A DNA stretch of 64,000 bases, taken from contig NZ_JAGYPE020000011.1 in NCBI RefSeq assembly GCF_018343545.2, forward strand, positions 46,632 to 110,631, read 5' to 3'. Shown one piece after another: positions 17,251 to 26,022 of the stretch. Below the pieces are notes generated by a model, which saw nothing but the letters and a program-made list of their open reading frames with translations, did not search any database and was not told where the DNA came from. This DNA comes from Neobacillus citreus. GTDB lineage: Bacteria; Bacillota; Bacilli; Bacillales; Cytobacillaceae. Each line of letters opens with the position of its first letter. Position 1 is the first letter of the stretch. A program made the translations under genes and the position numbers.

Positions 17251-17994
17251 ATGTCTGAAAAATATCCAGTTCTAGAAGGTGCTGAACCGTTTTATTTTGA
17301 AGGAAATCGTGTCGGTATCTTGGTCTCACATGGTTTTACGGGGTCCACCCAAAGCATGCGCCCGCTTGGGGAGGCTTATGCCAAAGCAGGCTACACGGTT
17401 TGCGGGCCGCGCTTAAAAGGGCACGGAACACATTATGAAGATATGGAGCAAACAACATATCAAGATTGGATTACTTCGGTAGAGGAAGCTTACCAATGGC
17501 TACAGGAACGCTGTGACACGATTTTTGTGACTGGTTTATCAATGGGCGGAACATTAACCTTGTATATGGCTGAAACCCATCCAGAAATTCGCGCGATTAT
17601 CCCTATTAATGCAGCTGTTGATATTCCGGCCATGTTACCAGTCCGCCAATTAGAAGATGTGCGTTATTTAGATGCGATCGGTTCAGATATTAAGAAGCCG
17701 GGTGTCGTGGAACTTGCCTATGAAAAAACACCGGTTCAATCTGTGAAGGAAATCTTGACCTTTATGGATGAGGTAAAAGCAGACCTTCACAAAATTACCT
17801 GCCCGGTATTAATTTTTGTTTCTGATGAAGACCATGTCGTCCCGCCTGATAACTCGCAAATCATTTATGATGACATTCGCTCAGAGGTTAAAGAACTTCA
17901 TCGGGTGAAAGACAGCTACCATGTGGCCACACTTGATAACGACCAGCAGGTAATTATCGAAAAAACATTAGAATTTATCGAAAAAAATCTTTAA
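17251..17994 (+). CDS. carboxylesterase (Est30/YvaK type)
   Basis: 247-residue alpha/beta hydrolase close in size and motifs to the Geobacillus Est30 carboxylesterase, which hydrolyses short- to medium-chain esters in the cytosol. The nucleophile elbow GLSMGG gives Ser97, with Asp194 (in SDEDHVVPP) and His224 completing the triad; HGFTGS forms the oxyanion region. The ATG at 17251 follows GGGAGGG and is preferred to the ATG at 17224, which has no ribosome binding site. In B. subtilis the homologue sits between secG and rnr; here it is on its own, with a terminator 3 bases after the stop. Confidence 0.87.
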   Translation: MSEKYPVLEGAEPFYFEGNRVGILVSHGFTGSTQSMRPLGEAYAKAGYTVCGPRLKGHGTHYEDMEQTTYQDWITSVEEAYQWLQERCDTIFVTGLSMGGTLTLYMAETHPEIRAIIPINAAVDIPAMLPVRQLEDVRYLDAIGSDIKKPGVVELAYEKTPVQSVKEILTFMDEVKADLHKITCPVLIFVSDEDHVVPPDNSQIIYDDIRSEVKELHRVKDSYHVATLDNDQQVIIEKTLEFIEKNL

Positions 17995-17996
17995 TG

Positions 17997-18022
17997 GAGA
18001 CAATTTTTTTGTCTCTTTTTTT
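17997..18022 (+). terminator. terminator after the esterase
   Basis: Six-bp stem GAGACA / TGTCTC with T-rich loop, then seven T residues. Confidence 0.65.
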
Positions 18023-18064
18023 GTTGCATTTTTGGAACAATATTTAGTGAAGGAGTGATTATTA

Positions 18065-18295
18065 GTGAACCATTGTGAAACTTTTTTAAGAAGTAAGAAC
18101 TGGATTGATAATGATTTGGATGCCAGGTACATAAATGTGAATCATCCCTATGCGATTCTCATTTCAGAGGATGAAGGGATGATTACCTTAAGGGGAAACA
18201 CCGGTTTTGATAATGGTCAGAATGGAGAAGAAATCTTCTCTTTTACCTCATTACAAGAGTTGCAGGAATGGTTTGAGAACAATATTGGGGAGTAG
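18065..18295 (+). CDS. 76-residue hypothetical protein
   Basis: Unrecognised acidic soluble protein of 76 residues, no transmembrane segment or signal peptide. Aromatic and acidic residues are scattered, with a C-terminal amphipathic helix LQELQEWFENN. GTG follows AAGGAG by ten bases. It lies between the esterase terminator and a weaker hairpin at 18353, so it appears to be transcribed alone. No function can be inferred. Confidence 0.65.
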   Translation: MNHCETFLRSKNWIDNDLDARYINVNHPYAILISEDEGMITLRGNTGFDNGQNGEEIFSFTSLQELQEWFENNIGE

Positions 18296-18352
18296 ATTTT
18301 AGCGACAAAGCCACCAGGAATGGATGGCCTGGAGTTATGTCGGTAGGAACAA

Positions 18353-18390
18353 AAACTCTCGCTTTCGTAAACCAAGTGGGAGTTTGTTTT
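18353..18390 (+). terminator. possible terminator
   Basis: AAACTCTC pairs with GGGAGTTT (one G-U) across a 17-base loop and is followed by GTTTTC. Just upstream CGACA...TGTCG and CCAGG...CCTGG can nest, and TTAGCGAC/GTCGCTAA bracket the whole 100 bp, so the region may be more than a terminator. Confidence 0.4.
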
Positions 18391-18415
18391 CATTTAGTCG
18401 CTAATAGAAAGTCTA

Positions 18416-18517
18416 TTGACATATAAATGTAAAAGGGTTACTATTATCTCAACTTCAAGATATCCTGTTTAGGGTAATTGAAGGTTATTTTTGAAATAAT
18501 ATCTCGAATTCAAGATA
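18416..18517 (+). promoter_or_regulatory. promoter with two MhqR-type operators
   Basis: TTGACA (18416-18421) and TACTAT (18439-18444) are 17 bp apart. Two near-palindromes follow: TATCTCAACTTCAAGATA at 18445-18462, touching the -10, and TATCTCGAATTCAAGATA at 18500-18517. They closely match the B. subtilis MhqR box (TATCTCGAATTCGAGATA type). Bound MhqR would block initiation until a quinone or catechol inactivates it. Confidence 0.8.
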
Positions 18518-18570
18518 ATTGCATTTATTCTAACCGATTTTGAAAAAATAAGAATGTAGGAGTGGAGGAA

Positions 18571-19539
18571 ATGAAACTTTTAGGGTTACATCATGTATCG
18601 ATTTTGACCGGAAAAGCAGAAAGAAATTATGAGTTTTATACAAAAATCTTAGGAATGAGATTGGTAAAGAAAACAGTAAACCAAGATGATACATCATCAT
18701 ATCATCTCTTCTATGCGGATGCAGAAGGAAATCCCGGTACTGAGGTGACCTTCTTTGACATTCCTAATCTTGGAAGTTCATACAGGGGAACTTCAGATAT
18801 TTCCACTGTATCCTTAAGAGTTCCGACTACTAATTCTTTATTGTTTTGGAAGGAACGATTGAAACAGGCTGGTGTTCAACATGATGAAATTGAAAAAAGA
18901 GCAAATCGTGATACATTAGCCTTCAAAGATTTCGATGGGACACGTTTAATACTGGTCGCCGACAACGGTGAAGAAGGTGTTAGGCCGGGGGTTCCTTGGG
19001 TCGGGGAAGATATTCCAAAAGAACATGCCATAATAGGTTTAGGACCTGTTACCCTCACTGTTGGAATGGCAGAACCTACCATTGGTGTGCTTACTGAAGT
19101 CATGGGATTTCAATATGTGGGATCATACCCATCACTTGAAGGGGATTTTCCTGAAATATTGGTTTATGCAACAGGTGAAGGGGGCAGTGGCGCAGAAGTG
19201 CATATTGAAAGAAGGCCCGATTTGCCAAAAGCTCGATTAGGCCGTGGGGGAGTTCATCATGTTGCTTTCCGTGTACCAAATGAAGAAGAATACAACCAAT
19301 GGGCACAGCGTTTGAAGGATTATCGCTTGCCGAACTCAGGAAAAGTAGAACGTTATTATTTTAAAGCATTATATTTCAGAGAGCCAAATGGCATTTTGTT
19401 TGAATTATCAACAGATGAGCCAGGCTTTGCAACAGACGAACCGATGGAAACAATGGGTCAAAAGCTGGCATTACCGCCATTTTTAGAGCCACGCCGAAAA
19501 GAGATAGAAGAAAAGCTGCGGCCGCTAGACCTAAATTGA
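18571..19539 (+). CDS. ring-cleaving dioxygenase of the MhqO/MhqA type
   Basis: 322-residue protein with two vicinal-oxygen-chelate (glyoxalase/dioxygenase) modules, about residues 1-135 and 145-310. Metal-ligand His and Glu are visible in LGLHHVSIL, in HHVAFRV and in GILFELSTD. B. subtilis MhqO and MhqA are the matching family; they are induced by quinones and catechols and thought to open or detoxify the ring. The two MhqR boxes upstream support this independently. ATG follows GGAGG; GTG at 18562 is too close to it. It is monocistronic, with a bidirectional terminator after it. Choice between the MhqO and MhqA names is not possible from the window. Confidence 0.87.
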   Translation: MKLLGLHHVSILTGKAERNYEFYTKILGMRLVKKTVNQDDTSSYHLFYADAEGNPGTEVTFFDIPNLGSSYRGTSDISTVSLRVPTTNSLLFWKERLKQAGVQHDEIEKRANRDTLAFKDFDGTRLILVADNGEEGVRPGVPWVGEDIPKEHAIIGLGPVTLTVGMAEPTIGVLTEVMGFQYVGSYPSLEGDFPEILVYATGEGGSGAEVHIERRPDLPKARLGRGGVHHVAFRVPNEEEYNQWAQRLKDYRLPNSGKVERYYFKALYFREPNGILFELSTDEPGFATDEPMETMGQKLALPPFLEPRRKEIEEKLRPLDLN

Positions 19540-19626
19540 ATATTTGTGAAATTTATAAAAGAATCGGAATCCAATAAAAACAAATAATTAATACTTGCTG
19601 AAGTGAATGATGCAGCCTTATAAACT

Positions 19627-19660
19627 AAAAAAGCCTTAACCAATGGGTCAAGGCTTTTTC
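19627..19660. terminator. bidirectional terminator
   Basis: Stem AAAAAGCCTT / AAGGCTTTTT between the converging dioxygenase and YbdD genes; T-runs on both strands. Confidence 0.8.
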
Positions 19661-19664
19661 TGTT

Positions 19665-19868
19665 TTAACAGCAGCGTGAAACTTTACCGCCCTTCGCATT
19701 GTAACGTGCATCCTGAGCCTCACAGAAGAATTCTTTCCGTGTTTTAATAGGCTCGCCAGGATGGTGCGATTCCATATGAGCTACATATGTTTCATAGCTT
19801 GGAACTCCAACCAGTAAACTAATAAACTGCTTACGGTAGGCGTTGAGCTTTCTCAAGCGATTAAGCAT
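19665..19868 (-). CDS. YbdD/YjiX family protein
   Basis: 67-residue YbdD/YjiX (DUF466) protein, a soluble partner usually encoded directly after CstA-type peptide or pyruvate transporters. The family signature MESHHPGEPIKTRKEFF is visible and the C-terminus ends RCC. It overlaps the cstA stop by eight bases, so translation is coupled. Its role is probably to support the transporter; the mechanism is not known to me. Confidence 0.88.
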   Translation of the reverse strand: MLNRLRKLNAYRKQFISLLVGVPSYETYVAHMESHHPGEPIKTRKEFFCEAQDARYNAKGGKVSRCC

Positions 19869-21936
19869 ATTTCTTCAAATCCCCTTCGGTACGCGGAATA
19901 AATGGTTCTTCGTGTACTGTTAATTTTTTGCCGTTTAAAACCTGAAGCCAAATTCGAATGGCTGCGATTAATACCAAAATGACAACAACCATGAAAATCC
20001 CCGTTAGTGTGGCATCCACGTAATCATTGATCAGTACCTGATTCATTTGTGCTGGAGAAGTCGCTGGTGCAAGAACCTTGCCGGCATCATTCGCTTCTTT
20101 GAAAATTTTGGCATGAGCAAGGAAGCCGATTTTTGGATTTTCATGGAATAGCTTTTGCCAGCCTGCTGTTAGCGTAACAATTAATAGCCAAGCGGTTGGC
20201 ACCAAGGTAACCCAGGCATACGCTTTTTTGCCCATTTTAAAGAGAATCGTAGTTCCAAAGAGCAGGGCGATTCCAGCCAGCATTTGGTTGGCTATACCGA
20301 AAAGCGGCCATAGTGTATTAATACCGCCAAGCGGGTCAATAACGCCTTGATACAGGAAGTAACCCCAGAATAGAACGCATAATGCGGTTGCAATAAGGTT
20401 TGGAACCAGCGCGTCAGTTTTCGCAAATGGCTTATAAACGGTTCCTAAAATATCCTGGATCATAAAGCGGCCGACACGAGTACCGGCGTCAATAGTTGTT
20501 AAGATGAACAACGCTTCGAAAAGAATCGCGAAATGGTACCAGAATGCCATTAACGCCTTTCCGCCAATAACTTTTGAGAAAATAACCGCCATACCAATCG
20601 CCAGGGTTGGGGCACCGCCGGTTCTGGAGAGAATCGAAGCTTCCCCTACATCCTTGGCATAATTCGCTAAATCTTGAGGAGTGACCGTAAAGCCCCAGCT
20701 GGATACAACAGAAGCAGCTTGGGTAACGTCCGTTCCGATTAAGGCAGCTGGGCTGTTAATCGCAAAATACACACCAGGATGCAGCACACAGGCGGCAATC
20801 ATTGCCATGACGGCAACAAAGGATTCTGTCAGCATCGCACCATAGCCGATTGGGCGGGCATGTGATTCTGTTTCAATCATTTTAGGTGTTGTACCGGATG
20901 AAACGAGAGCATGGAAACCGGAAACAGAACCGCAGGCAATAGTTATAAATAAGAACGGGAAGAGGTTTCCTGCAAATACTGGACCCGTACCATCAATAAA
21001 CTTCGTTACACCAGGCATTTCTAGGTGTGGAGCAACTACGACAATACCGATGGCAAGTCCCATAATGGTACCCACTTTTAAGAACGTACTTAAGTAATCG
21101 CGTGGTGCGAGCAGCAGCCAAACAGGCAGTACAGATGCAATAAAGCCATAAATAATCATCATAATGGCAATCGCTTCGCCTTTGAACGTGAACATGGCTG
21201 CTAAAGTTGGGGTTTCGGCAACTGTCTGTCCGAAAACTAAGGCAAGTAAAAGTAAAACAATACCGATAATGGATGCTTCGCCAACGCGGCCAGGGCGGAT
21301 GAAGCGCATGTAAATTCCCATTAATATCGCAATCGGAATCGTTGCTGCGATCGTGAACATTCCCCAAGGGCTTCCTACAAGTGCTTTTACGACGACAAGG
21401 GCTAAAACTGCTAATAAAATTACCATGATTCCTAAAATCCCGATCATCGCAATGACGCCTGTAACCTTGCCCATCTCTTCTTTAATCATCTCTCCGAGTG
21501 ATTTACCGTTGCGGCGCATGGAAGCGAAAAGAATAACAAAGTCCTGAACAGCACCAGCCAAAACAACACCAACGACAATCCAAAGTGTTCCAGGCAAATA
21601 TCCCATTTGAGCTGCGAGAATTGGACCAACTAATGGACCTGCACCGGCAATAGCGGCGAAATGGTGGCCAAATAAAACCCATTTGTTTGTCGGTACAAAA
21701 TCTTTTCCGTCGTTATGAATTTCAGCAGGGGTTTTCCTTTTATCGTTTAACTGAAATACTTTTTCTGCAATAAACTTGCTGTAAAAACGGTAAGCAATGG
21801 CATATACGCAGACAGCGGCTGTTAACAGCCAAATCGCACTGATGCTTTCGCCCCTGTTTAAGGCCATGACGGCAAAACCTGCTGCTCCGAGGGCGGCAAT
21901 GACTCCCCAGATAATAATGGATTTAAACGTTTTCAT
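19861..21936 (-). CDS. cstA: carbon starvation protein CstA, peptide/pyruvate transporter
   Basis: 691-residue CstA-family membrane protein with about 16-18 transmembrane helices. The family hallmark at the N-terminal region is FGHHFAAIAGAGPLVGP, followed by GYLPGTLWIVVG; VSGFHALVSSGTTPK and a C-terminal cytoplasmic tail follow. E. coli relatives CstA and BtsT move peptides and pyruvate in starved cells. Length agrees with the E. coli proteins and exceeds the shorter B. subtilis CstA. ATG follows AAAGGTG. YbdD follows in overlap. No cre site was seen in its 5' region, so regulation is open. Confidence 0.92.
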   Translation of the reverse strand: MKTFKSIIIWGVIAALGAAGFAVMALNRGESISAIWLLTAAVCVYAIAYRFYSKFIAEKVFQLNDKRKTPAEIHNDGKDFVPTNKWVLFGHHFAAIAGAGPLVGPILAAQMGYLPGTLWIVVGVVLAGAVQDFVILFASMRRNGKSLGEMIKEEMGKVTGVIAMIGILGIMVILLAVLALVVVKALVGSPWGMFTIAATIPIAILMGIYMRFIRPGRVGEASIIGIVLLLLALVFGQTVAETPTLAAMFTFKGEAIAIMMIIYGFIASVLPVWLLLAPRDYLSTFLKVGTIMGLAIGIVVVAPHLEMPGVTKFIDGTGPVFAGNLFPFLFITIACGSVSGFHALVSSGTTPKMIETESHARPIGYGAMLTESFVAVMAMIAACVLHPGVYFAINSPAALIGTDVTQAASVVSSWGFTVTPQDLANYAKDVGEASILSRTGGAPTLAIGMAVIFSKVIGGKALMAFWYHFAILFEALFILTTIDAGTRVGRFMIQDILGTVYKPFAKTDALVPNLIATALCVLFWGYFLYQGVIDPLGGINTLWPLFGIANQMLAGIALLFGTTILFKMGKKAYAWVTLVPTAWLLIVTLTAGWQKLFHENPKIGFLAHAKIFKEANDAGKVLAPATSPAQMNQVLINDYVDATLTGIFMVVVILVLIAAIRIWLQVLNGKKLTVHEEPFIPRTEGDLKKYA

Positions 21937-22016
21937 AAAGATTCACACCTTTCCTATTTAGAATAATATTATTATATTTTATTATTTTCTGAATTCAAGA
22001 GAATTTTTTGTGAATT

Positions 22017-22046
22017 TTGACAAATTTCCCGAAATTTTGATAAACT
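22017..22046 (+). promoter_or_regulatory. putative promoter for the ThrE-type exporter
   Basis: TTGACA at 22017-22022 and TAAACT at 22041-22046, 18-bp spacer, 77 bases before the first exporter gene. Confidence 0.5.
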
Positions 22047-22122
22047 GACTAGAAATTGCCTTATTACAGGTTTTTGAATTAAACTATTTATCAAATGTTG
22101 AAATTGACGTGGTGAGATATAG

Positions 22123-22884
22123 ATGAATAATGAAGCAGAACGAACGTATGAAATTATGGAGGTTTGTCTTCTGGCGGGGAAAATTATGCTGCAGAGCGGC
22201 GGGGAGACATATCGGGTGGAAGATACGATGATGCGGATGGCAGCCTCGTTCGGGATTGAAAAGTCACATAGCTATGTTACGCCAACGGGCATTATTTTTT
22301 CCGCCGAAGGGTCGGAACCGACAAAAACCAAGTTGATTAGAATTTCAGAGCGTTCGACAGATTTAGAGAAGGTCGCCATCGTGAATAGTATTTCACGAAA
22401 AATATCAAGCGGTGATCTGGATAGTAAAGAGGCGATGAAACAGCTAAAGGAAATTGAAGCCAAGGACCTTTCCTTCCCGTTCAGGGTGCAGGTCGCGGCA
22501 GCCTCCTTGGCAAGCGGCTGTTTTATGATTATGTTTAAGGGAGGTTGGAATGATTTCTTGCCATCAATGATTGCCGGAGGTGCGGGTTATTTAAGCTTTG
22601 TTTATTTCCATCGCTTCGTGCCGATCAAGTTTTTCTCCGAGTTTTTGGCGGCATTTGTGATTGGGCTGCTTTCCTTGATTTTTGTCATAATCGGCGTGGG
22701 CCATCAACTGGATAAAATCATTATTGGGTCGGTCATGCCGTTAGTTCCTGGATTATTAGTGACCAACGCCATCAGAGACTTAATGGCGGGCCATCTCGTT
22801 TCCGGATTGTCAAAAGGTGCCGAAGCGTTTCTGACAGCCTTTGCCATTGGGGCTGGAATTGCGGTAATACTGAAATTCTTGTGA
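22123..22884 (+). CDS. threonine/serine exporter family protein, large subunit (YjjP-like)
   Basis: 253-residue ThrE N-domain family protein (PF06738, YjjP type). A soluble N-terminal part (about 1-115) includes LQSGGETYRVEDTM and the conserved SYVTPTGIIFS; about five transmembrane helices follow, with MPLVPGLLVTNAIRDLMAGH as the signature. In Corynebacterium ThrE both domains are fused; here they are split into this gene and the next, 16 bases apart, as in the E. coli YjjPB succinate exporter. The substrate (amino acid or dicarboxylate) cannot be told. A good promoter is upstream. Confidence 0.85.
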   Translation: MNNEAERTYEIMEVCLLAGKIMLQSGGETYRVEDTMMRMAASFGIEKSHSYVTPTGIIFSAEGSEPTKTKLIRISERSTDLEKVAIVNSISRKISSGDLDSKEAMKQLKEIEAKDLSFPFRVQVAAASLASGCFMIMFKGGWNDFLPSMIAGGAGYLSFVYFHRFVPIKFFSEFLAAFVIGLLSLIFVIIGVGHQLDKIIIGSVMPLVPGLLVTNAIRDLMAGHLVSGLSKGAEAFLTAFAIGAGIAVILKFL

Positions 22885-22900
22885 GTGAGGTCTTGGAAAA

Positions 22901-23347
22901 GTGGATATTTTAGCTCAGGTCATAACCAGCTTTATTGCAACAGGGGCATTTGGCATCCTTTTTAATGCACCGAGGAATACCTTGGTGAAATGCGGGTTGA
23001 TTGGTGCAGGAGGCTGGCTGGTTTATTATCTTGTCGAAGGATATTATGATGATCCTGTTTTAGGGACATTACTGGCAACGGTCTTTATAGCTGTGCTAAG
23101 CCAGGAATTGGCAAAATTATATAAAACCCCTGTGATTATTTTTAGTGTTGCTGGAATTATTCCATTAGTTCCAGGGGGACTCGCTTATAATGCCATGAGA
23201 AATTTTGTGGAAGAGAATTATAACACGGCACTTGGGTCTGCTGCTCAGGTTTTGATGCTTGCGGGAACCATCGCCTTTGGGTTAGTTTTCTCAGAAGTGA
23301 TCAATCAAGTGATCCGGAAAATCAATGAAAGAAAGTTAAAAACATAA
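22901..23347 (+). CDS. threonine/serine exporter family protein, small subunit (YjjB-like)
   Basis: 148-residue ThrE C-domain family protein (PF12821, YjjB type), about four or five transmembrane helices. GIIPLVPGGLAYNAMRNFV mirrors the PLVPGLLVTNAIRD segment of the large subunit, an internal-repeat relation known for the family. GTG follows GTGAGG by about ten bases, a weak ribosome binding site that suits coupling to the upstream gene. The two subunits presumably form one exporter. A possible imperfect hairpin lies at 23357-23395 but has no clear T-run. Confidence 0.83.
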   Translation: MDILAQVITSFIATGAFGILFNAPRNTLVKCGLIGAGGWLVYYLVEGYYDDPVLGTLLATVFIAVLSQELAKLYKTPVIIFSVAGIIPLVPGGLAYNAMRNFVEENYNTALGSAAQVLMLAGTIAFGLVFSEVINQVIRKINERKLKT

Positions 23348-23513
23348 ATTTTTTCTAGGGGCTGTCTTTTCAACTTTATTCCTTGAACAGCCTCTGGATT
23401 TTATCTGGAAACTTTTCCTCTTTTAGGTTCTATTAACGTTTGGTATAGTAATATATTAGTATATTAGTACTACTAGCAAAATGAAAAGTTCACAGGGAAG
23501 GTATTTATTATTT

Positions 23514-24257
23514 ATGAACAAAATGATTATTGCGCTTATTGTTTTCATGGCGATTCTCTTTGGTTCAACAAACATAATTGGGGTCGAAGCAATACGATCG
23601 GCAATAAAAATGATTTTGGAGGACCCTCCTCTAAAAACACGCCAGATAGCACTTCAAAAAGATTATCCTATTTTGCCTGAAAGCAAACTGCTCGATGTCC
23701 CGTTGATTAATCAAATGGATAAGCCGATGCTCTACAATGGCTGTGAGGTGACGAGCCTTGCGATGGTTATGCAATTTCATGGAATCAATGTGACGAAATA
23801 TGAGCTTGCCGAAAATATTAAAACAGTTCCGTTTACCTATAGCAACGGACTAAAAGGAAATCCAAATACCGGATTTGTTGGAGATATGGCACATGGGCCG
23901 GGACTTGGGGTGTACAATGGCCCCGTTTACGAGCTTGCCCAAAAATATGCTGGGGAACGTGCCATAAATTTAACGGGCAGTCCATTTACAGACCTGTTGA
24001 AAAAAGTAAACCAAGGACATCCAGTTTGGATTATCACGACAACAGGCTTTGCTCCGGTAAACGTATTTCAAACCTGGAATACCCCAGAGGGAAAAATCGA
24101 TATCACCTTCAGTGAACACAGCGTGGTGATTACTGGTTATGACCAGTCCCACATCTATGTCAATGACCCATACGGTACAAAGAACAAAAAACTAGACCGC
24201 GAAACCTTTATCAAAACATGGGAGCAAATGGGCAAACAAGCAATTGTTATCCAATAG
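23514..24257 (+). CDS. C39-like cysteine peptidase family protein (YvpB-like)
   Basis: 247-residue extracytoplasmic protein: an N-terminal hydrophobic segment (about 4-25, signal or anchor), then a C39_2 papain-like domain. The catalytic set is visible: Cys in YNGCEVTSLAMVM, His in SEHSVVITGYD, and Asp in VNDPYG. The B. subtilis counterpart is YvpB; the substrate is unknown. I use the ATG at 23514, behind GGGAAGG; the ATG at 23481 adds 11 residues but has no ribosome binding site. Flanking genes are unrelated. A strong terminator follows. Confidence 0.8.
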   Translation: MNKMIIALIVFMAILFGSTNIIGVEAIRSAIKMILEDPPLKTRQIALQKDYPILPESKLLDVPLINQMDKPMLYNGCEVTSLAMVMQFHGINVTKYELAENIKTVPFTYSNGLKGNPNTGFVGDMAHGPGLGVYNGPVYELAQKYAGERAINLTGSPFTDLLKKVNQGHPVWIITTTGFAPVNVFQTWNTPEGKIDITFSEHSVVITGYDQSHIYVNDPYGTKNKKLDRETFIKTWEQMGKQAIVIQ

Positions 24258-24274
24258 CGTCCTGTAAATTGGAC

Positions 24275-24303
24275 GAAGGCAGAGGAATAGCTCCTCTGCC
24301 TTC
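24275..24303 (+). terminator. terminator after the C39 gene
   Basis: Twelve-bp perfect stem GAAGGCAGAGGA / TCCTCTGCCTTC, loop ATAGC, T-rich tail. Confidence 0.75.
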
Positions 24304-24805
24304 TATTGCTTTCCTTATTTTAGGATTTATCGTAACTTGAATAGCTGCAAGTTCCTTATGCTGCCTTCATGTAAAAATTTAAATATTTCTTAATTAAATA
24401 TGCCGCGGTACAATTTCCACCAGTAGGTTTTATAAACCTAAACGATGCCAGCCCTACCTCTCTAACATCCTTACGGCTCCGAGGCCGTTCCAGTGTGAAT
24501 AAGTCTTTCCAAAAAAAAACACGAGTGAAAAGCCAGTAAAATTCTTACATTGTGTATTCTCTATTTATTTCAAGTTATACAAATGAAAAGCACAATTAAT
24601 AATATTACATGATTAATCTGTATTTGTCAATTGGCTAATTGAAATATTTTCAACGTTAATCCACGCTTTTAAACATTTTTATAAAAAGGATTATTTGAAT
24701 AGTAAATAGAAGTATTTATTTAAAAAAGGGGGGGACCAGATGGAGGGTTTTCATTAACAGATATATGGATCCCGGTGCCATCGAATCCACTATTTTAATT
24801 GATTG
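24304..24805. other. gene-free stretch with a GC-richer block
   Basis: No start with a ribosome binding site opens a frame of useful length here. Most is AT-rich, but 24408-24510 is clearly richer in GC and holds an imperfect palindrome (TAGGTTTTATAAACCTA, 24426-24442). On the minus strand this block reads like stop-broken coding sequence. It may be the decayed end of a mobile element, but I cannot name one. Confidence 0.4.
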
Positions 24806-24925
24806 GTTGAGAGGGGCAAAACGCCTGAATCAGATGAGAAACGGAGTCTTGGGCTTGGGTCGTTATGAAAGGTTCAAATCGCCTGAACTGCCGAAAAAAT
24901 AAATGCCACGGTCGTTATGAAACCT
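24806..24925. repeat. 52-bp-period intergenic array A3
   Basis: CGTTATGAAA and CGTTATGAAA/C recur with GTTATGAA starting at 24862 and 24914, 52 bp apart. A degenerate earlier unit begins near 24806; CGCCTGAA occurs in both at 24822 and 24880. The units are the same family as array A2 at 7032-7150 (GGTCGTTATGAA, CCTGAAC shared). Confidence 0.7.
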
Positions 24926-24958
24926 AAAAACAAATCCATGCACAGGAGGTGCACTACA

Positions 24959-25987
24959 TTGGTCTTCTTCCGAAGATTATTTCTAACGGCATCCAAATAC
25001 CGCTATCGAACCGTCATCCTTTTCACAACCATTTACATATTTATCAATGCAGAGATTATGAGAATGCTAGAGCCGAAAACCTTTGAAAATACCTTTCACG
25101 CGGTCTGGTGGATTCTGACCACAATGACAACGGTCGGATACGGCGATATTTACCCGACGACGCAGTTGGGGCGGACCTGGGCGATGGTCATCGTCTATAC
25201 GCTGGGTATCGGGCTTTTCGGCACCGTCATTGGGATGATTATCGACAGTGTTTCCAGGTATAAGCAAATGAAGGAGGAAGGCAGGATGACCTTCAAAGGT
25301 GAAAATCATTTTGTCATTGTTGGCTGGACAGCCAAAAGCAAAAACACTATTAAAGAGCTGTTTGCAGCGGAGCCCAAAACGGAAATTGTACTAATTGACG
25401 AGTTGGAGAAAACGCCGTATGAGCATGAACGGTTCCTCTACATACAAGGAAGCCCAACCGATGAGGAGACCCTCAAAAGGGCAAGAATCGAAAAAGCAAA
25501 AGCGGTATTGCTGTTTGCTCCTGACGGCATCACCAATCCCGATTTAGCTGACGGGAAAACACTCCTAACGGCTTCCTCCATCGAACGCTATGATGAGGGA
25601 ACAGAAAGTAATATTTACACCATCGCAGAAATATTAAATGAAAGGCATGTCGGTAATTTCAACCATGTAAAAGTAGACGAGTTCATTCTTTCACACCAAT
25701 CTGTATCCAACCTTATGGCCAAATCCGCCCAAACCAAGGGTACGAGCCATCTTTTTACACAATTATTAAGCAGAAGGGATGGGGACGCTGGGAGCGACCT
25801 TTGGGAGGTAGAATTAAAACCGGAATGGAAAACATACGGCGAGGCCTACGAAGCCTTAAAAAATAAAGGAGCCCAGCTGATTGCCGATCGGGATGACTTA
25901 AACATCCTCAAAAAATGGCACGACTCCATCCCAAAAGAAGCGAGACTGTTTGTTATTTGCGACAAAAAAACTTATCAAAGGATATAA
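24959..25987 (+). CDS. 2TM potassium channel with RCK domain
   Basis: 342-residue ion channel: TM1 (about 16-35), pore helix and selectivity filter TTVGYGD, TM2 (about 75-98), then a cytoplasmic RCK/TrkA-N domain starting HFVIVGWTAKS and a further C-terminal RCK-like part. It should pass K+ and be gated by a ligand or nucleotide on RCK. It resembles B. subtilis YugO in plan. The TTG at 24959 follows a perfect AGGAGGTG by seven bases; the ATG at 24917 lies inside repeat array A3 and is rejected. It converges with an ATP-grasp/DUF350 operon, a pairing worth noting. Confidence 0.88.
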   Translation: MVFFRRLFLTASKYRYRTVILFTTIYIFINAEIMRMLEPKTFENTFHAVWWILTTMTTVGYGDIYPTTQLGRTWAMVIVYTLGIGLFGTVIGMIIDSVSRYKQMKEEGRMTFKGENHFVIVGWTAKSKNTIKELFAAEPKTEIVLIDELEKTPYEHERFLYIQGSPTDEETLKRARIEKAKAVLLFAPDGITNPDLADGKTLLTASSIERYDEGTESNIYTIAEILNERHVGNFNHVKVDEFILSHQSVSNLMAKSAQTKGTSHLFTQLLSRRDGDAGSDLWEVELKPEWKTYGEAYEALKNKGAQLIADRDDLNILKKWHDSIPKEARLFVICDKKTYQRI

Positions 25988-26020
25988 AAAACGCATTCCG
26001 GCGGAGATGCGTTTTTTTTA
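25985..26020. terminator. bidirectional terminator
   Basis: AAACGCAT / ATGCGTTT stem with eight T residues on plus and A-rich flank giving T's on minus; it separates the channel from the DUF350 gene. Confidence 0.75.
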
Positions 26021-26022
26021 AC

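Noticed and set aside
24917-24958. Upstream ATG for the potassium channel
   Set aside because: It lies in repeat array A3; the TTG at 24959 has a perfect AGGAGGTG.
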